Shown here: one piece after another, positions 42,241 through 50,103 of the stretch
How positions within the stretch are numbered: the first letter of the stretch is position 1
Layout: each line of letters starts with the position of its first letter
Assembly: GCA_023430065.1 (NCBI GenBank)
Contig: JAEZCG010000023.1
Location: forward strand, 1 to 54,112
Length of the DNA: 54,112 nucleotides
Direction: 5' to 3'
Source of the DNA: Pseudomonadota bacterium
Lineage (GTDB): Bacteria; Pseudomonadota; Gammaproteobacteria; Burkholderiales; SHXO01
Program-made: the position numbers and the translations under genes
Notes under the pieces: model-generated
Seen by the model: only the letters and a program-made list of their open reading frames with translations
Databases searched by the model: none
What the model was told of the DNA's origin: nothing

Positions 42241-43833
42241 CTACTTCTCGATGTTCCAGGGCACCAGGAAGTAGCCGGTCACGAAGCCCTGGAGCGTCTT
42301 GCGCGCCGCCACCGGAAAGTTGTATTCGCCCACCGGCACGTGCGTCACGATCTGCATCGCGCGCGCCTGCACCTGGTGGGCGATGCGTTTGCGCTCGGCC
42401 GCGTCCTTGGCGCGCCCGAAGGCGGCGCGCAGCTTCTCCAGCTCCGGATCGCAGGGCCAGCCGAACCACGCATTGCCGCAGGAAGCACTCACCGCCTGCA
42501 GCGTGATCGGGTTGAGGTTGTCCACGTTGGCCCACACCGTCATGAAGGCGTTCCAGCCACCCGCGGACGGCGGATCCTTCTTGGCGCGACGCGCAAGCAG
42601 GGTCTGCCAGTCCATCGATTGCATGTCCACCTTGAATCCTGCCTGTCGCAGGAGCTGGGCAGTGACGACCGGCAGTTTCGCGATCACGGCGAGGTCGGTG
42701 GGTTGCATGAGCACGACAGGCGTGCCGTCGTAGCCCGATTCCTGGAGCATGCGCCGCGCGCGCTTGAGATCCGGTTTGGCCACGAGCTCCATGCCCACCT
42801 CGGTGGCGAACTCGGTGCCGCACGGGTAGATCGAGAAGCAGGTCCGGTACATGTCCGGCAACCCCACTTGCGCGCGCAGGATCGGCGCCTGGTTCATGGC
42901 GGCCATCGCCGCCCGCCGCACCTTGGGATTGTCGAAGGGCGGATGCAGGTGGTTCAGGCGCAGGATGGCGTTGAAGCCGAGCGGGTTGGTCTCGACGATG
43001 CGGATGTCGGGATGCTTGCGGAATGTCGGGTAAGACTCGTGCGCCGGCGCCTCGATCACGTCCACCTCGCCGGCCGCCAGCGCGTTGGCCTGCGTCTGGG
43101 GGTCCTTGATGATCACCCATTCGATGCGGTCCACCTTGGCGATCTTGCCGCCTGCCGTCCCGCTCGGCGCCTCCTTGCGCGGCTTGTAGCGCGGGTTCTT
43201 CAGGTATACGACGCGCTCGCCGGGCTTCCACTCGTCGCGCTTGAAGACGAAGGGGCCGGAGCCGGTGAAGTCTTCGATCTGCCGGTCCGCCGGTGTCCCG
43301 GCCACCCGCTTGGGCATGATGAATGGCACGTTCGAGCTGGGCTTGGCCAGCGATTCGAGCACGAGTCCGTACGGCTCCTTGAGGACCAGCCGGAAGGTTC
43401 GGGCATTGACCGCCGTGAGGCCGGATGCGAACGACATCAGCATGTCGCCCATGCTGTCGCGCTTGGCCCAGCGGTTGAGCGACGCGATCACGTCCTCGCT
43501 GGTGACCGGCTTGCCGTCGTGAAACTCGAGTCCATCGCGCAGCGTAAAGGTCCAGGTATTCCTGTCGTCGCTCACCTCGACCTTGTCGACCATCTGCGGA
43601 TGGACCTTGCCCTGGGCATCCAGGCCAAACAGCGTGTCGTAGATGTGATAGCCGTGGTTGCGGGTGATGTACGCCGTGGTCCAGATCGGATCGAGGACCG
43701 TCAGGTTGGAGTGGGGGACGAGGCGCAGCACCTTGTCCCGGCTCTGACCCCAGGCCGGGGTCGCGACGGCAATGACGGCGGCGGCCAGCGCGAGCAACGC
43801 GGTGCGGATCATCGGTGTCGGGCTCATGGGCAT
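42241..43833 (-). CDS. ABC transporter periplasmic substrate-binding protein (SBP_bac_5, DppA type)
   Basis: A 530-residue secreted binding protein. The signal peptide runs to about PAWGQ, followed by LTVLDPIWTTAYITRNHGYHIYDTLF and the signature WTFTLRDGLEFHDGKPVTSEDV of family 5. The C-terminal lobe has NYNFPVAARKTLQGFV-type segments. The start is uncertain among three close in-frame ATGs (43848, 43833, 43827); 43833 has an AAGG four bases before it. It is 23 bases after the regulator gene. Peptides, nickel or glutathione-like solutes are typical ligands. Confidence 0.88.
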   Translation of the reverse strand: MPMSPTPMIRTALLALAAAVIAVATPAWGQSRDKVLRLVPHSNLTVLDPIWTTAYITRNHGYHIYDTLFGLDAQGKVHPQMVDKVEVSDDRNTWTFTLRDGLEFHDGKPVTSEDVIASLNRWAKRDSMGDMLMSFASGLTAVNARTFRLVLKEPYGLVLESLAKPSSNVPFIMPKRVAGTPADRQIEDFTGSGPFVFKRDEWKPGERVVYLKNPRYKPRKEAPSGTAGGKIAKVDRIEWVIIKDPQTQANALAAGEVDVIEAPAHESYPTFRKHPDIRIVETNPLGFNAILRLNHLHPPFDNPKVRRAAMAAMNQAPILRAQVGLPDMYRTCFSIYPCGTEFATEVGMELVAKPDLKRARRMLQESGYDGTPVVLMQPTDLAVIAKLPVVTAQLLRQAGFKVDMQSMDWQTLLARRAKKDPPSAGGWNAFMTVWANVDNLNPITLQAVSASCGNAWFGWPCDPELEKLRAAFGRAKDAAERKRIAHQVQARAMQIVTHVPVGEYNFPVAARKTLQGFVTGYFLVPWNIEK

Positions 43834-43856
43834 GATGCCTTGCAGCATACCGATTC

Positions 43857-44657
43857 TCAGCCGAACGGGCGCAGCGGGGGTGCAGCCTTCTTCGCTGCAC
43901 CCTGGCCGTTCGCCTTCTCCGGCTGACGCCGCCGCAGGGCGCGCATCTCCTCCAGTTCCCACGGCCGCACCGCCAGCACCATGCTCAACGGCCGACGATC
44001 CGTGAGCGGCAGGTGCGCCTCCGCGTGATGCTTCTCGGTGAACTCGTTGGCCACGCGGCGCAGTTTGGCCAGGAGCGCTTCCGTGGAGGCCTTGGACAGC
44101 AGGCCGTTGGTCACCAGCATCACCTCCGACGGGCCATCGAAGCTGGAGGCGAAGTACTCGCGCTGTGCCTGGGCCTTGAAGAACTGCTGGATCGGCCCGT
44201 TGGGCAGCCAGGAAAAGGCGCGCGTGACCTTGAGCTTGATGCGGTTGCCGGGCAGCAGCTCCAGCAGCTTGATCCGATCGAGCTGGATCAGCAGCGAGAT
44301 GCACTCGGTCTTGCTGATGTCGTAGGTGTTGACGATCTGTTCCAGGGACAGATGGTTGAGCGCACACAACGCCACCAGCAGCAGCTTGCGGTCGGACATG
44401 ATGGCGCGTTCCTGCTCCCGACTGAGCTGGGACACCTCGTCCTTGCCGCCGTCCACGGACCGCGCCAGCTCGGAGATGGAGGTCTGCGCCAGGGCGCAGA
44501 TCTGCTCGAAGCGCTCGAGCGTGAACTGGCCCCCGGAGAACAGGCGCTTCACGCTCGGTTCGCTCAGCTGCAGCGCGTTGGCGACATCCGAATAGGTGAT
44601 GCCGCGGGCTTTCAGCGCCCGTTTCAGCGCGTCCACCAGCGCTGCCCGTTGCTCCAT
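43857..44657 (-). CDS. XRE-type helix-turn-helix regulator of the ABC operon
   Basis: A 266-residue DNA-binding protein. Residues 6-60 form an XRE/lambda-repressor-like domain (LKARGITYSDVANALQLSEPSVKRLFSGG), followed by a predicted helical domain with DRKLLLVALCALNHLSLEQIVNTYDISK and a C-terminal part ending in a basic, proline-rich tail. The ATG at 44657 has a strong GGAGGGAATG site; a longer frame has none. It is the first gene of the importer operon, so it probably controls its own operon. The ligand is unknown. Confidence 0.82.
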   Translation of the reverse strand: MEQRAALVDALKRALKARGITYSDVANALQLSEPSVKRLFSGGQFTLERFEQICALAQTSISELARSVDGGKDEVSQLSREQERAIMSDRKLLLVALCALNHLSLEQIVNTYDISKTECISLLIQLDRIKLLELLPGNRIKLKVTRAFSWLPNGPIQQFFKAQAQREYFASSFDGPSEVMLVTNGLLSKASTEALLAKLRRVANEFTEKHHAEAHLPLTDRRPLSMVLAVRPWELEEMRALRRRQPEKANGQGAAKKAAPPLRPFG

Positions 44658-44815
44658 GACATTCCCTCCACGGTAGAAAGTATCGCTATTTGATACCAGC
44701 GGCGGAGTGTCCCGCAACTTCTCTCGGCTGCCTTTTGGATTGAACCGCCCGGCGGCAGGATGCGACGCATCGGTGGCATGCGCACCGGTGACCCGACTCA
44801 ACGAGGAGCAAGAAC

Positions 44816-44935
44816 ATGCCCGCAAACACCTTCTTCGGCACTCGTGCCCTTCCCCTTCCCGCGCCGGCGGCCGCCGCCGTCATTCGTACGGCGACCGGGC
44901 GCACTGCCGAACCGAGGCATCACGATGAACGCTAG
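44816..44935 (+). CDS. Small 39-residue protein overlapping the DUF2917 gene
   Basis: The frame from ATG 44816 follows a good ribosome binding site (GAGGAGCAAGAAC) and encodes MPANTFFGTRALPLPAPAAA, then AVIRTATGRTAEPRHHDER, ending TAG 44933-44935. Its end overlaps the DUF2917 ATG (44925) by 11 bases in another frame, which suggests coupled translation. The composition is Ala/Pro/Arg-rich with no recognised family. The site and the overlap argue for a real small gene, but a leader peptide or chance frame is possible. Confidence 0.5.
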   Translation: MPANTFFGTRALPLPAPAAAAVIRTATGRTAEPRHHDER

Positions 44936-45299
44936 GAGCCTGGCTGCTGCATCCATTCGCACACGGCACGAGCCCATGTTCTGGGGCAAACAGGAAGAAG
45001 TGCTGCCGCTTGCACGCGACCGCATGTTCGCCTTGCGCGATGCCCAGGGCAGTCGCGTGAAGTGTCTCAGCGGACTGCTGTGGGTGACCGAGGACCAGCG
45101 CGTGACCGACCTGGTGCTCAAGCCGGGCGAGCACTTCACCATCGCGCACCCGGGGCTGGTCCTGGTGATGGCCCTCGATGCCTCGTCGCTTCGGATCGAT
45201 CACGCGCGCGGATTCGGCGCACTCGCACGCCTGCTGCGGCATCTGGGACAGCGCTGGGGGGTGGGGCGTGCGGCGCGGGACGCTTCCCACGAGGGCTGA
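44925..45299 (+). CDS. DUF2917 family protein
   Basis: A 124-residue protein with the DUF2917 core: a cupin-like small beta domain SRVKCLSGLLWVTEDQRVTD, LVLKPGEHFTIAHPGLVLVMAL. The family is common in betaproteobacteria and is of unknown function. Here it overlaps the small upstream gene; the ATG 44925 is used because the family begins near it and the small gene feeds into it. The remaining 252 bases to the dehydrogenase gene (45300-45551) show no gene. Confidence 0.82.
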   Translation: MNARSLAAASIRTRHEPMFWGKQEEVLPLARDRMFALRDAQGSRVKCLSGLLWVTEDQRVTDLVLKPGEHFTIAHPGLVLVMALDASSLRIDHARGFGALARLLRHLGQRWGVGRAARDASHEG

Positions 45300-45551
45300 A
45301 GGCGCCACGGGCAGGCCCGTACCCCGTGGGTGAAGTGTTCCAGTGCCCGTTGCCGGGACAGCCCCTTTGCGCCGAGCACGGAGCCGTGCGTACGGGCGGC
45401 AGTGGGGGAAGCGCTGGACAGGCAGCCGCGGCCCGCGTGGCGCCTCGCGTACGTCGGCGCTCGCCGTGGGCGCTTGCGCGCGGCGCGGCACGGCCGGCAG
45501 TTGCGCGGTACTGCGCTAGACTCGTTGTGCACATCGATCGGAGCAGAGCGC

Positions 45552-46334
45552 ATGCTGAAGGCAAAGTCCGCCGTGGTTACCGGTTCCACCAGTGGCATCG
45601 GCCTGGGAATCGCCCGGGCGCTGGCCGCGCAGGGCGCCGATGTCATGATCAATGGTTTCGGCGAAGCCGCCGGCATCGAGGCGGTGCGTGCGCAACTGGA
45701 GCGCACTTGCGGTGTGCGTGTGCGGTACTCGGCGGCGGACATGGCCCGTCCAGGCGAGATCGCCGCAATGATCGCCGAGGCCGAACAGGCGTTCGGCCGT
45801 GTCGATATCCTGGTCAACAATGCCGGCATCCAGCACGTTGCCCCGGTCGATGAGTTCCCGATCGACCAGTGGGACGCGATCATCGCGGTGAATCTGTCCT
45901 CCGCCTTCCATGCCACGCGGGCCGTGCTGCCGGGCATGAAGCGGCGCGGCTGGGGCCGCATCCTCAACATCGCCTCGGCGCATGGTCTGGTGGCGTCGCC
46001 CTACAAGTCGGCCTACATCGCGGCGAAACACGGCATCGTGGGCTTCACCAAGACCGTCGCGCTGGAAGTCGCGCGCCAGGGCATCACCTGCAATGCGATC
46101 TGCCCTGGCTACGTGCTCACGCCCCTGGTGGAGAAGCAGATCGACGATCAGGCGCGCACGCATGGACTGCCGCGCGAGGAGGTGATCGAGAAGGTCATGC
46201 TGGAACGCCAGCCGTCCAAGCAGTTCGTGAAGGTCGAGGAGGTCGCCGCGCTCGCGGTATTCCTGTGCGGCGAGGCGGCGGCATCGATGACCGGTGCCTC
46301 GCTCCCGGTGGACGGGGGCTGGGTGGCGCAGTAG
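45552..46334 (+). CDS. 3-hydroxybutyrate dehydrogenase, short-chain dehydrogenase family
   Basis: A 260-residue NAD-dependent SDR that interconverts (R)-3-hydroxybutyrate and acetoacetate in polyhydroxybutyrate turnover. NAD site TGSTSGIGLGIA, NNAGIQHVAPVDEFP, active-site Ser and Y-x-x-x-K in ASAHGLVASPYKSAYIAAKHG, and late PLVEKQIDDQA, which is typical of BdhA. The name bdhA or hbdH is used in different species. The CDGSH gene follows after four bases. Confidence 0.9.
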   Translation: MLKAKSAVVTGSTSGIGLGIARALAAQGADVMINGFGEAAGIEAVRAQLERTCGVRVRYSAADMARPGEIAAMIAEAEQAFGRVDILVNNAGIQHVAPVDEFPIDQWDAIIAVNLSSAFHATRAVLPGMKRRGWGRILNIASAHGLVASPYKSAYIAAKHGIVGFTKTVALEVARQGITCNAICPGYVLTPLVEKQIDDQARTHGLPREEVIEKVMLERQPSKQFVKVEEVAALAVFLCGEAAASMTGASLPVDGGWVAQ

Positions 46335-46338
46335 TGCA

Positions 46339-46743
46339 ATGAACGTCATCCTCGTCAAGGCCGACGGCCCCTACTACTGCCAGGGTGACCTGGTCCTTCG
46401 ACGCGCGGATGGCACCGTCGTGGCCACGGCGCACCAGCTATGGCTATGCCGCTGCGGACTGTCGCGGGCCAAGCCCTATTGCGACGGCTCGCACACGCAG
46501 GTCGAACTCCAGGCCGACCGCCTGTACGTCGACGGCAGCGAGCCGTTGTCCGGGCCCGCCGCGCTGAACGTGCGCACGCGGACCGACGGCCCGCTCAAGC
46601 TCGAGGGGCCGTGCGAAGTGCGCGCCGAAGACGGCACGCTGCTCATGCGCGGCACGGAATCGGCGCTGTGCCGCTGCGGGCAGTCCAAGCGCAAGCCATT
46701 CTGCGACGGTACGCACCGGCAGACGGGCTTCCAGGCGCCGTAG
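46339..46743 (+). CDS. Tandem CDGSH-type iron-sulfur protein
   Basis: A 134-residue protein with two CDGSH iron-sulfur domains. Each binds one 2Fe-2S cluster with three Cys and one His: C37, C39, C48, H52 (CRCGLSRAKPYCDGSH) and C111, C113, C122, H126 (CRCGQSKRKPFCDGTH). Such proteins take part in redox or iron-sulfur handling; the two-domain form is less common than single-domain mitoNEET-like ones. ATG 46339 gives a short Ile/Val start; the gene is four bases after the 3-hydroxybutyrate dehydrogenase stop. Confidence 0.92.
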   Translation: MNVILVKADGPYYCQGDLVLRRADGTVVATAHQLWLCRCGLSRAKPYCDGSHTQVELQADRLYVDGSEPLSGPAALNVRTRTDGPLKLEGPCEVRAEDGTLLMRGTESALCRCGQSKRKPFCDGTHRQTGFQAP

Positions 46744-47312
46744 GGCTCGTGCGTCTACCACGCCTCTTCGCGGCGGCCCGCTCGTCTGGTAATGGCGACG
46801 GCATATGGGCGCAAGCACGTGGCGATGGTGCACGTTCTCGCGGAAGTCGCCATGTTGAGCTGTTGCACCGGAAAGGCGCTTTCCAGCCGCCTTCTTGTGA
46901 GTACGGACCGCGCCTCCACGTACGAAATGCGTGGTTCGAAACCGATTGAGCCGATCGATTCGGCGATCGCCGACACCGCCCTGCGGTCGTGACAGCGGAA
47001 CAGCGGACCGATGTGCGCGAGCGCTTGACGCAGCTTCGGGCAGCGAGTCGGGAGATGACGCTGCGGCACATGCTCGCGCCGTGCGGGTTCGCTGCAAGCG
47101 CACAAACCCAAGCGCAGCAGCGGGCCGTAACCTTGCTGCACATCCCTGCGGTTGCTGCTTGCCGACTCCCGATGTTGCGCTGAACAACGCGCGCACGACT
47201 CCGGGAAAATTTCCCTGCTTCCGCCATCGTGCAGCGAGATCACGCCTTGAGCGCGTTCGAGAATGTGTGATACGTTGCCTCACCGTTCATCGCACTGCGC
47301 CCACGTTCAGGA
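46744..47312 (+). other. 569-base intergenic region, no recognised gene
   Basis: Several short frames exist on both strands but none has a plausible ribosome site or recognisable protein. Base use is less GC-rich than the neighbours. A weak promoter-like pair, TTGAGC (47247-47252) and GATACG (47269-47274, 16-base spacer), lies before the cytochrome gene at 47313. No tRNA, repeat or attachment site was seen. Confidence 0.4.
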
Positions 47313-47672
47313 ATGAAGCTCTCGAACGCGTTCACCGTTGCCCTGCTCATGATCGCCTCGCACACCGGCATGGCCGAAGAAGGCGAGGCCGCCGCCGATC
47401 CCGACAACGGCAAGGCGATTTACGACCGCATGTGTGCGGGCTGCCACGGTTATCGCGGCGATGGTGGCGAGGGACACCGCGGCGGGTTCAGCCCGCACGT
47501 GCCCACGCTGGCCGACAAGACGTACATGGCCAGCGTTCCCGACGACTATCTGTTCCTCATCATCAAGAAGGGCGGCGCCTACATGGGCAAGATGGCAACC
47601 ATGCCAGCCTGGGAGAAGCGATTGGATGACAAGCAGATCCGCGACATCGTCGCGCACATCCGCCGCTTCTAG
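47313..47672 (+). CDS. Periplasmic cytochrome c (partner of the beta-propeller protein)
   Basis: A 119-residue monohaem cytochrome with signal peptide (to about TGMAEE) and haem site C41-A-G-C44-H45. A Met in KGGAYMGKMATMPAWEKR is the probable sixth ligand. It is followed after 89 bases by the beta-propeller gene on the same strand. Its size and the DPDNGKAIYDRMCAGCHG start resemble cytochromes that work with periplasmic dehydrogenases. Confidence 0.85.
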   Translation: MKLSNAFTVALLMIASHTGMAEEGEAAADPDNGKAIYDRMCAGCHGYRGDGGEGHRGGFSPHVPTLADKTYMASVPDDYLFLIIKKGGAYMGKMATMPAWEKRLDDKQIRDIVAHIRRF

Positions 47673-47761
47673 CTAGCCCCGCTCTCGCAGTCGGACAGAG
47701 CCCGAAGCAATCGGGTCTGAGCAGTTGGTGAAGTTCAACTTCAACCGAGGAGGAGGAGAGC

Positions 47762-49420
47762 ATGAAGGTCCCGATTTACGCGGCAGTACTCACGATGGCG
47801 CTCGGCGGGGCGTCCGCTGCGGCGTTCGCGCAGGATCGCGCCACGGCGGAGCCGGGTGGACCCGCGGGCAAGTGGTCCACGCGCACGCCGGTCACCCCCG
47901 ATCCGAGCAAGATCAAGGTGCCGAAGGGCTACAAGGTCGGCGTGTTCGCCGCCGGGCTCGACACCATCACGTCCATCACGGTCGACAAGGACGACAACGT
48001 GTGGGTCGCGATCTCCGGCAACACGTTCGGTTTTCCCCCGGAGGGCATCGACAAGCCGCACGTGAAGATCTTCGACAAGTCCGGCAAGCTCATCAAGGAC
48101 AACGTCGGACTGGGCACGTTCAAGTCGTTCGCACTGAACGAGATCGCGTTCTGCCCGGAGAACGGCCGCACCTACATCGGCGATTACAGCTACGGCATCT
48201 GGGAAATCGACGGCGTCAACGGGACGCCGAAGCTGATCATGAACGAGGTACCGATCGGGGATCACGCGCTCGGCGGCATCACCTGCCGGGACGGCTACCT
48301 CTATTACGCCGTCGGGTCGCCGACGAACTCGGGCTTCGCCGATCCGTCCATCCATGGCTGGACCGATGCGGTCGATCCCTACTGGGAGAAGCGCACGCCC
48401 GCCGGGGTACCGCCCCTTCCTCGCGATGCGCCCTGCCGGGAGATCGTGCTGACCGGTCTGAACATCCGCGACACCGAGGGCAACATGACCGGTTCTTTCC
48501 TGCCGAAGGGTACGCCCTCGAAGCCAGGGCAGGTGATCCCCGCGCAGAAGCCGTGCGGCGGCGCCGTGCACCGGGCGAAGCTGAAGGCGGACAGCAGCTA
48601 CACCACCGATGACTGGGAGGTGTACGCGATGGGCCTGCGCAACTCCTCCGGCGTCGCGTTCGGGCCGAAGGGGTCGCGATTCGAGAAGGCCCTCGCGGTG
48701 AGCGACAACGGCCACAACGACAAGGGCCATCGCCGAGTCGCGAACTCCGCCGAGCGCCTGTTCATCTTCACCGAGAAGGGGCAGGACGCGGGGTTCCCGG
48801 ACAAGGACGGCTACCACTTCGTGAACATCAAGCGGCATGGACCGGACGTGTATCGAGGCAACAAGTACGACCCGACGCGCCCGAATCCGCACCTTAACAT
48901 CGGTGAGACGCCGTTCATCCCGACGCTGCCGCCCTACCGCTTCATCGATCACCAGATCGGTGTACGCGGTACGCCGCTGATCGTGGCGAACCCCAACCCC
49001 AACGGCTACGTCAATCCCGTCATGGAGTGGGACACGAACAATCCGATGGACGGATTGGCGTGGTCGCCTGCGGCATTCGGGGCGGGCAAGGACGTGATCT
49101 TCACTGCGGTGTTCGGGATCATCGACAACGGGCCGGAGAGCTTGCGTCCGATGTGGCCGGCGATCGTGAAGGTCGAGATGCTCGAACCGGCCGGGGTGAA
49201 GTGGTCGATCTTCGCGGAGAACCTCGAACCGGGTCCCAACGCCTACCAGAAAAAGGAAAACCGGGGCGGCTTCGAGCGCACCAATGACGTGGAGTTCAGC
49301 AACGACGGCAAGACCATGTACATCGCCGATTACGGCGAACTGCACGTGAACTACCAGATGGAGTCGCCGTTCTATACGACGCCCAAGTCGGCTGTCGTGT
49401 GGACGATCACCAAGGAGTAG
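47762..49420 (+). CDS. Secreted beta-propeller protein, NHL/SGL- or sorbosone-dehydrogenase-like
   Basis: A 552-residue periplasmic protein with signal peptide (to about AAAFAQD). It has propeller-type repeats (DTITSITVDKDDNVWVAI, CPENGRTYIGDYSYGIWEIDG, NDVEFSNDGKTMYIADYGELHV) and conserved GLRNSSGVAFGPKG, SDNGHNDKGHRR, NNPMDGLAWSPAAF. The folds of SMP-30-like and PQQ-dependent glucose/sorbosone dehydrogenases are the closest. A catalytic cofactor site cannot be confirmed, but the cytochrome c gene directly upstream suggests electron transfer. The GGAGGAGGAGAG ribosome site is strong and an intrinsic terminator follows. Confidence 0.75.
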   Translation: MKVPIYAAVLTMALGGASAAAFAQDRATAEPGGPAGKWSTRTPVTPDPSKIKVPKGYKVGVFAAGLDTITSITVDKDDNVWVAISGNTFGFPPEGIDKPHVKIFDKSGKLIKDNVGLGTFKSFALNEIAFCPENGRTYIGDYSYGIWEIDGVNGTPKLIMNEVPIGDHALGGITCRDGYLYYAVGSPTNSGFADPSIHGWTDAVDPYWEKRTPAGVPPLPRDAPCREIVLTGLNIRDTEGNMTGSFLPKGTPSKPGQVIPAQKPCGGAVHRAKLKADSSYTTDDWEVYAMGLRNSSGVAFGPKGSRFEKALAVSDNGHNDKGHRRVANSAERLFIFTEKGQDAGFPDKDGYHFVNIKRHGPDVYRGNKYDPTRPNPHLNIGETPFIPTLPPYRFIDHQIGVRGTPLIVANPNPNGYVNPVMEWDTNNPMDGLAWSPAAFGAGKDVIFTAVFGIIDNGPESLRPMWPAIVKVEMLEPAGVKWSIFAENLEPGPNAYQKKENRGGFERTNDVEFSNDGKTMYIADYGELHVNYQMESPFYTTPKSAVVWTITKE

Positions 49421-49435
49421 GAGCAGTCGGCATTC

Positions 49436-49471
49436 CCGCCGGGGTCAACGCACGCTGCCCCGGCGGTTTTT
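49436..49471 (+). terminator. Rho-independent terminator after the beta-propeller gene
   Basis: A 9-bp perfect stem pairs CCGCCGGGG (49436-49444) with CCCCGGCGG (49458-49466), loop 13 bases, followed by TTTTT (49467-49471), 15 bases after the stop. Only the plus-strand reading carries the T tract. Confidence 0.88.
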
Positions 49472-49479
49472 CCTTCCCC

Positions 49480-49920
49480 CTAGCGGCCGACGACGCGCCG
49501 CGTGAGCCCGATCAAGACGGAATCATCGGCGACGTCCGCGCCGTTGACGGTAATCCGGGCGGCGTACCCATTCCCCTGCGTGCTGCGCAGTCCATGCAGC
49601 TGCACCCGCTTGTGCTGATGGATCATGCTCGAGAGCAGCGCGTTGAGGCGATCGCGTACCGCGCGCGCCGTGGCGTCGTCCGCGTCGCGCCAACCAACCC
49701 CATCGGGTACGACCCTGATCAGTTCGCCGTGAATCGCTGAACTGGAAGCCAAGGCGAACCGGCAGGATCGCGTGTCGTCGCAGCCGCGAAACGCCACCTG
49801 CGCGGCAGGCGTTGCGTCGCGTGCAGTCTCCATGTGGGCGCCATCCGCTCGCACTGCGCTCGCACACGCCAGCAGCGTCCATGCGCCCCAAAGAAGGTAA
49901 GCGGGTCGTCGAGGGTCCAT
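49480..49920 (-). CDS. Secreted hypothetical protein, 146 residues
   Basis: A small protein with a signal peptide (residues 1-25, AYLLWGAWTLLACASAVRADG). The mature part has one Cys pair (FRGCDDTRSCRF), a mixed alpha-beta appearance and the ending ADVADDSVLIGLTRRVVG. I recognise no family. It is divergent from the manganese catalase gene and convergent with the beta-propeller gene. Confidence 0.6.
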   Translation of the reverse strand: MDPRRPAYLLWGAWTLLACASAVRADGAHMETARDATPAAQVAFRGCDDTRSCRFALASSSAIHGELIRVVPDGVGWRDADDATARAVRDRLNALLSSMIHQHKRVQLHGLRSTQGNGYAARITVNGADVADDSVLIGLTRRVVGR

Positions 49921-50103
49921 GGAGAACTTATAGCAGACCCGCGAGAGGTAGCGAAGCTCGTGCCGGCTGCTGGAAGAACAATTGCGCCGGGTGAGGGGTT
50001 TCCATTCCTGTCGTGCGCCTCGGCCGGGGCAGCGGAATGCCGTTTGCTGAGGGACATGGATCGGCGTGCACACGCGCACGTCCCCATCCACGCAGGAGAT
50101 CCG

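Noticed and set aside
46444..47283. Minus-strand open frame antisense to the CDGSH gene and covering most of the gap after it
   Set aside because: Overlaps the CDGSH gene antisense, lacks a start site and shows no protein-like pattern.
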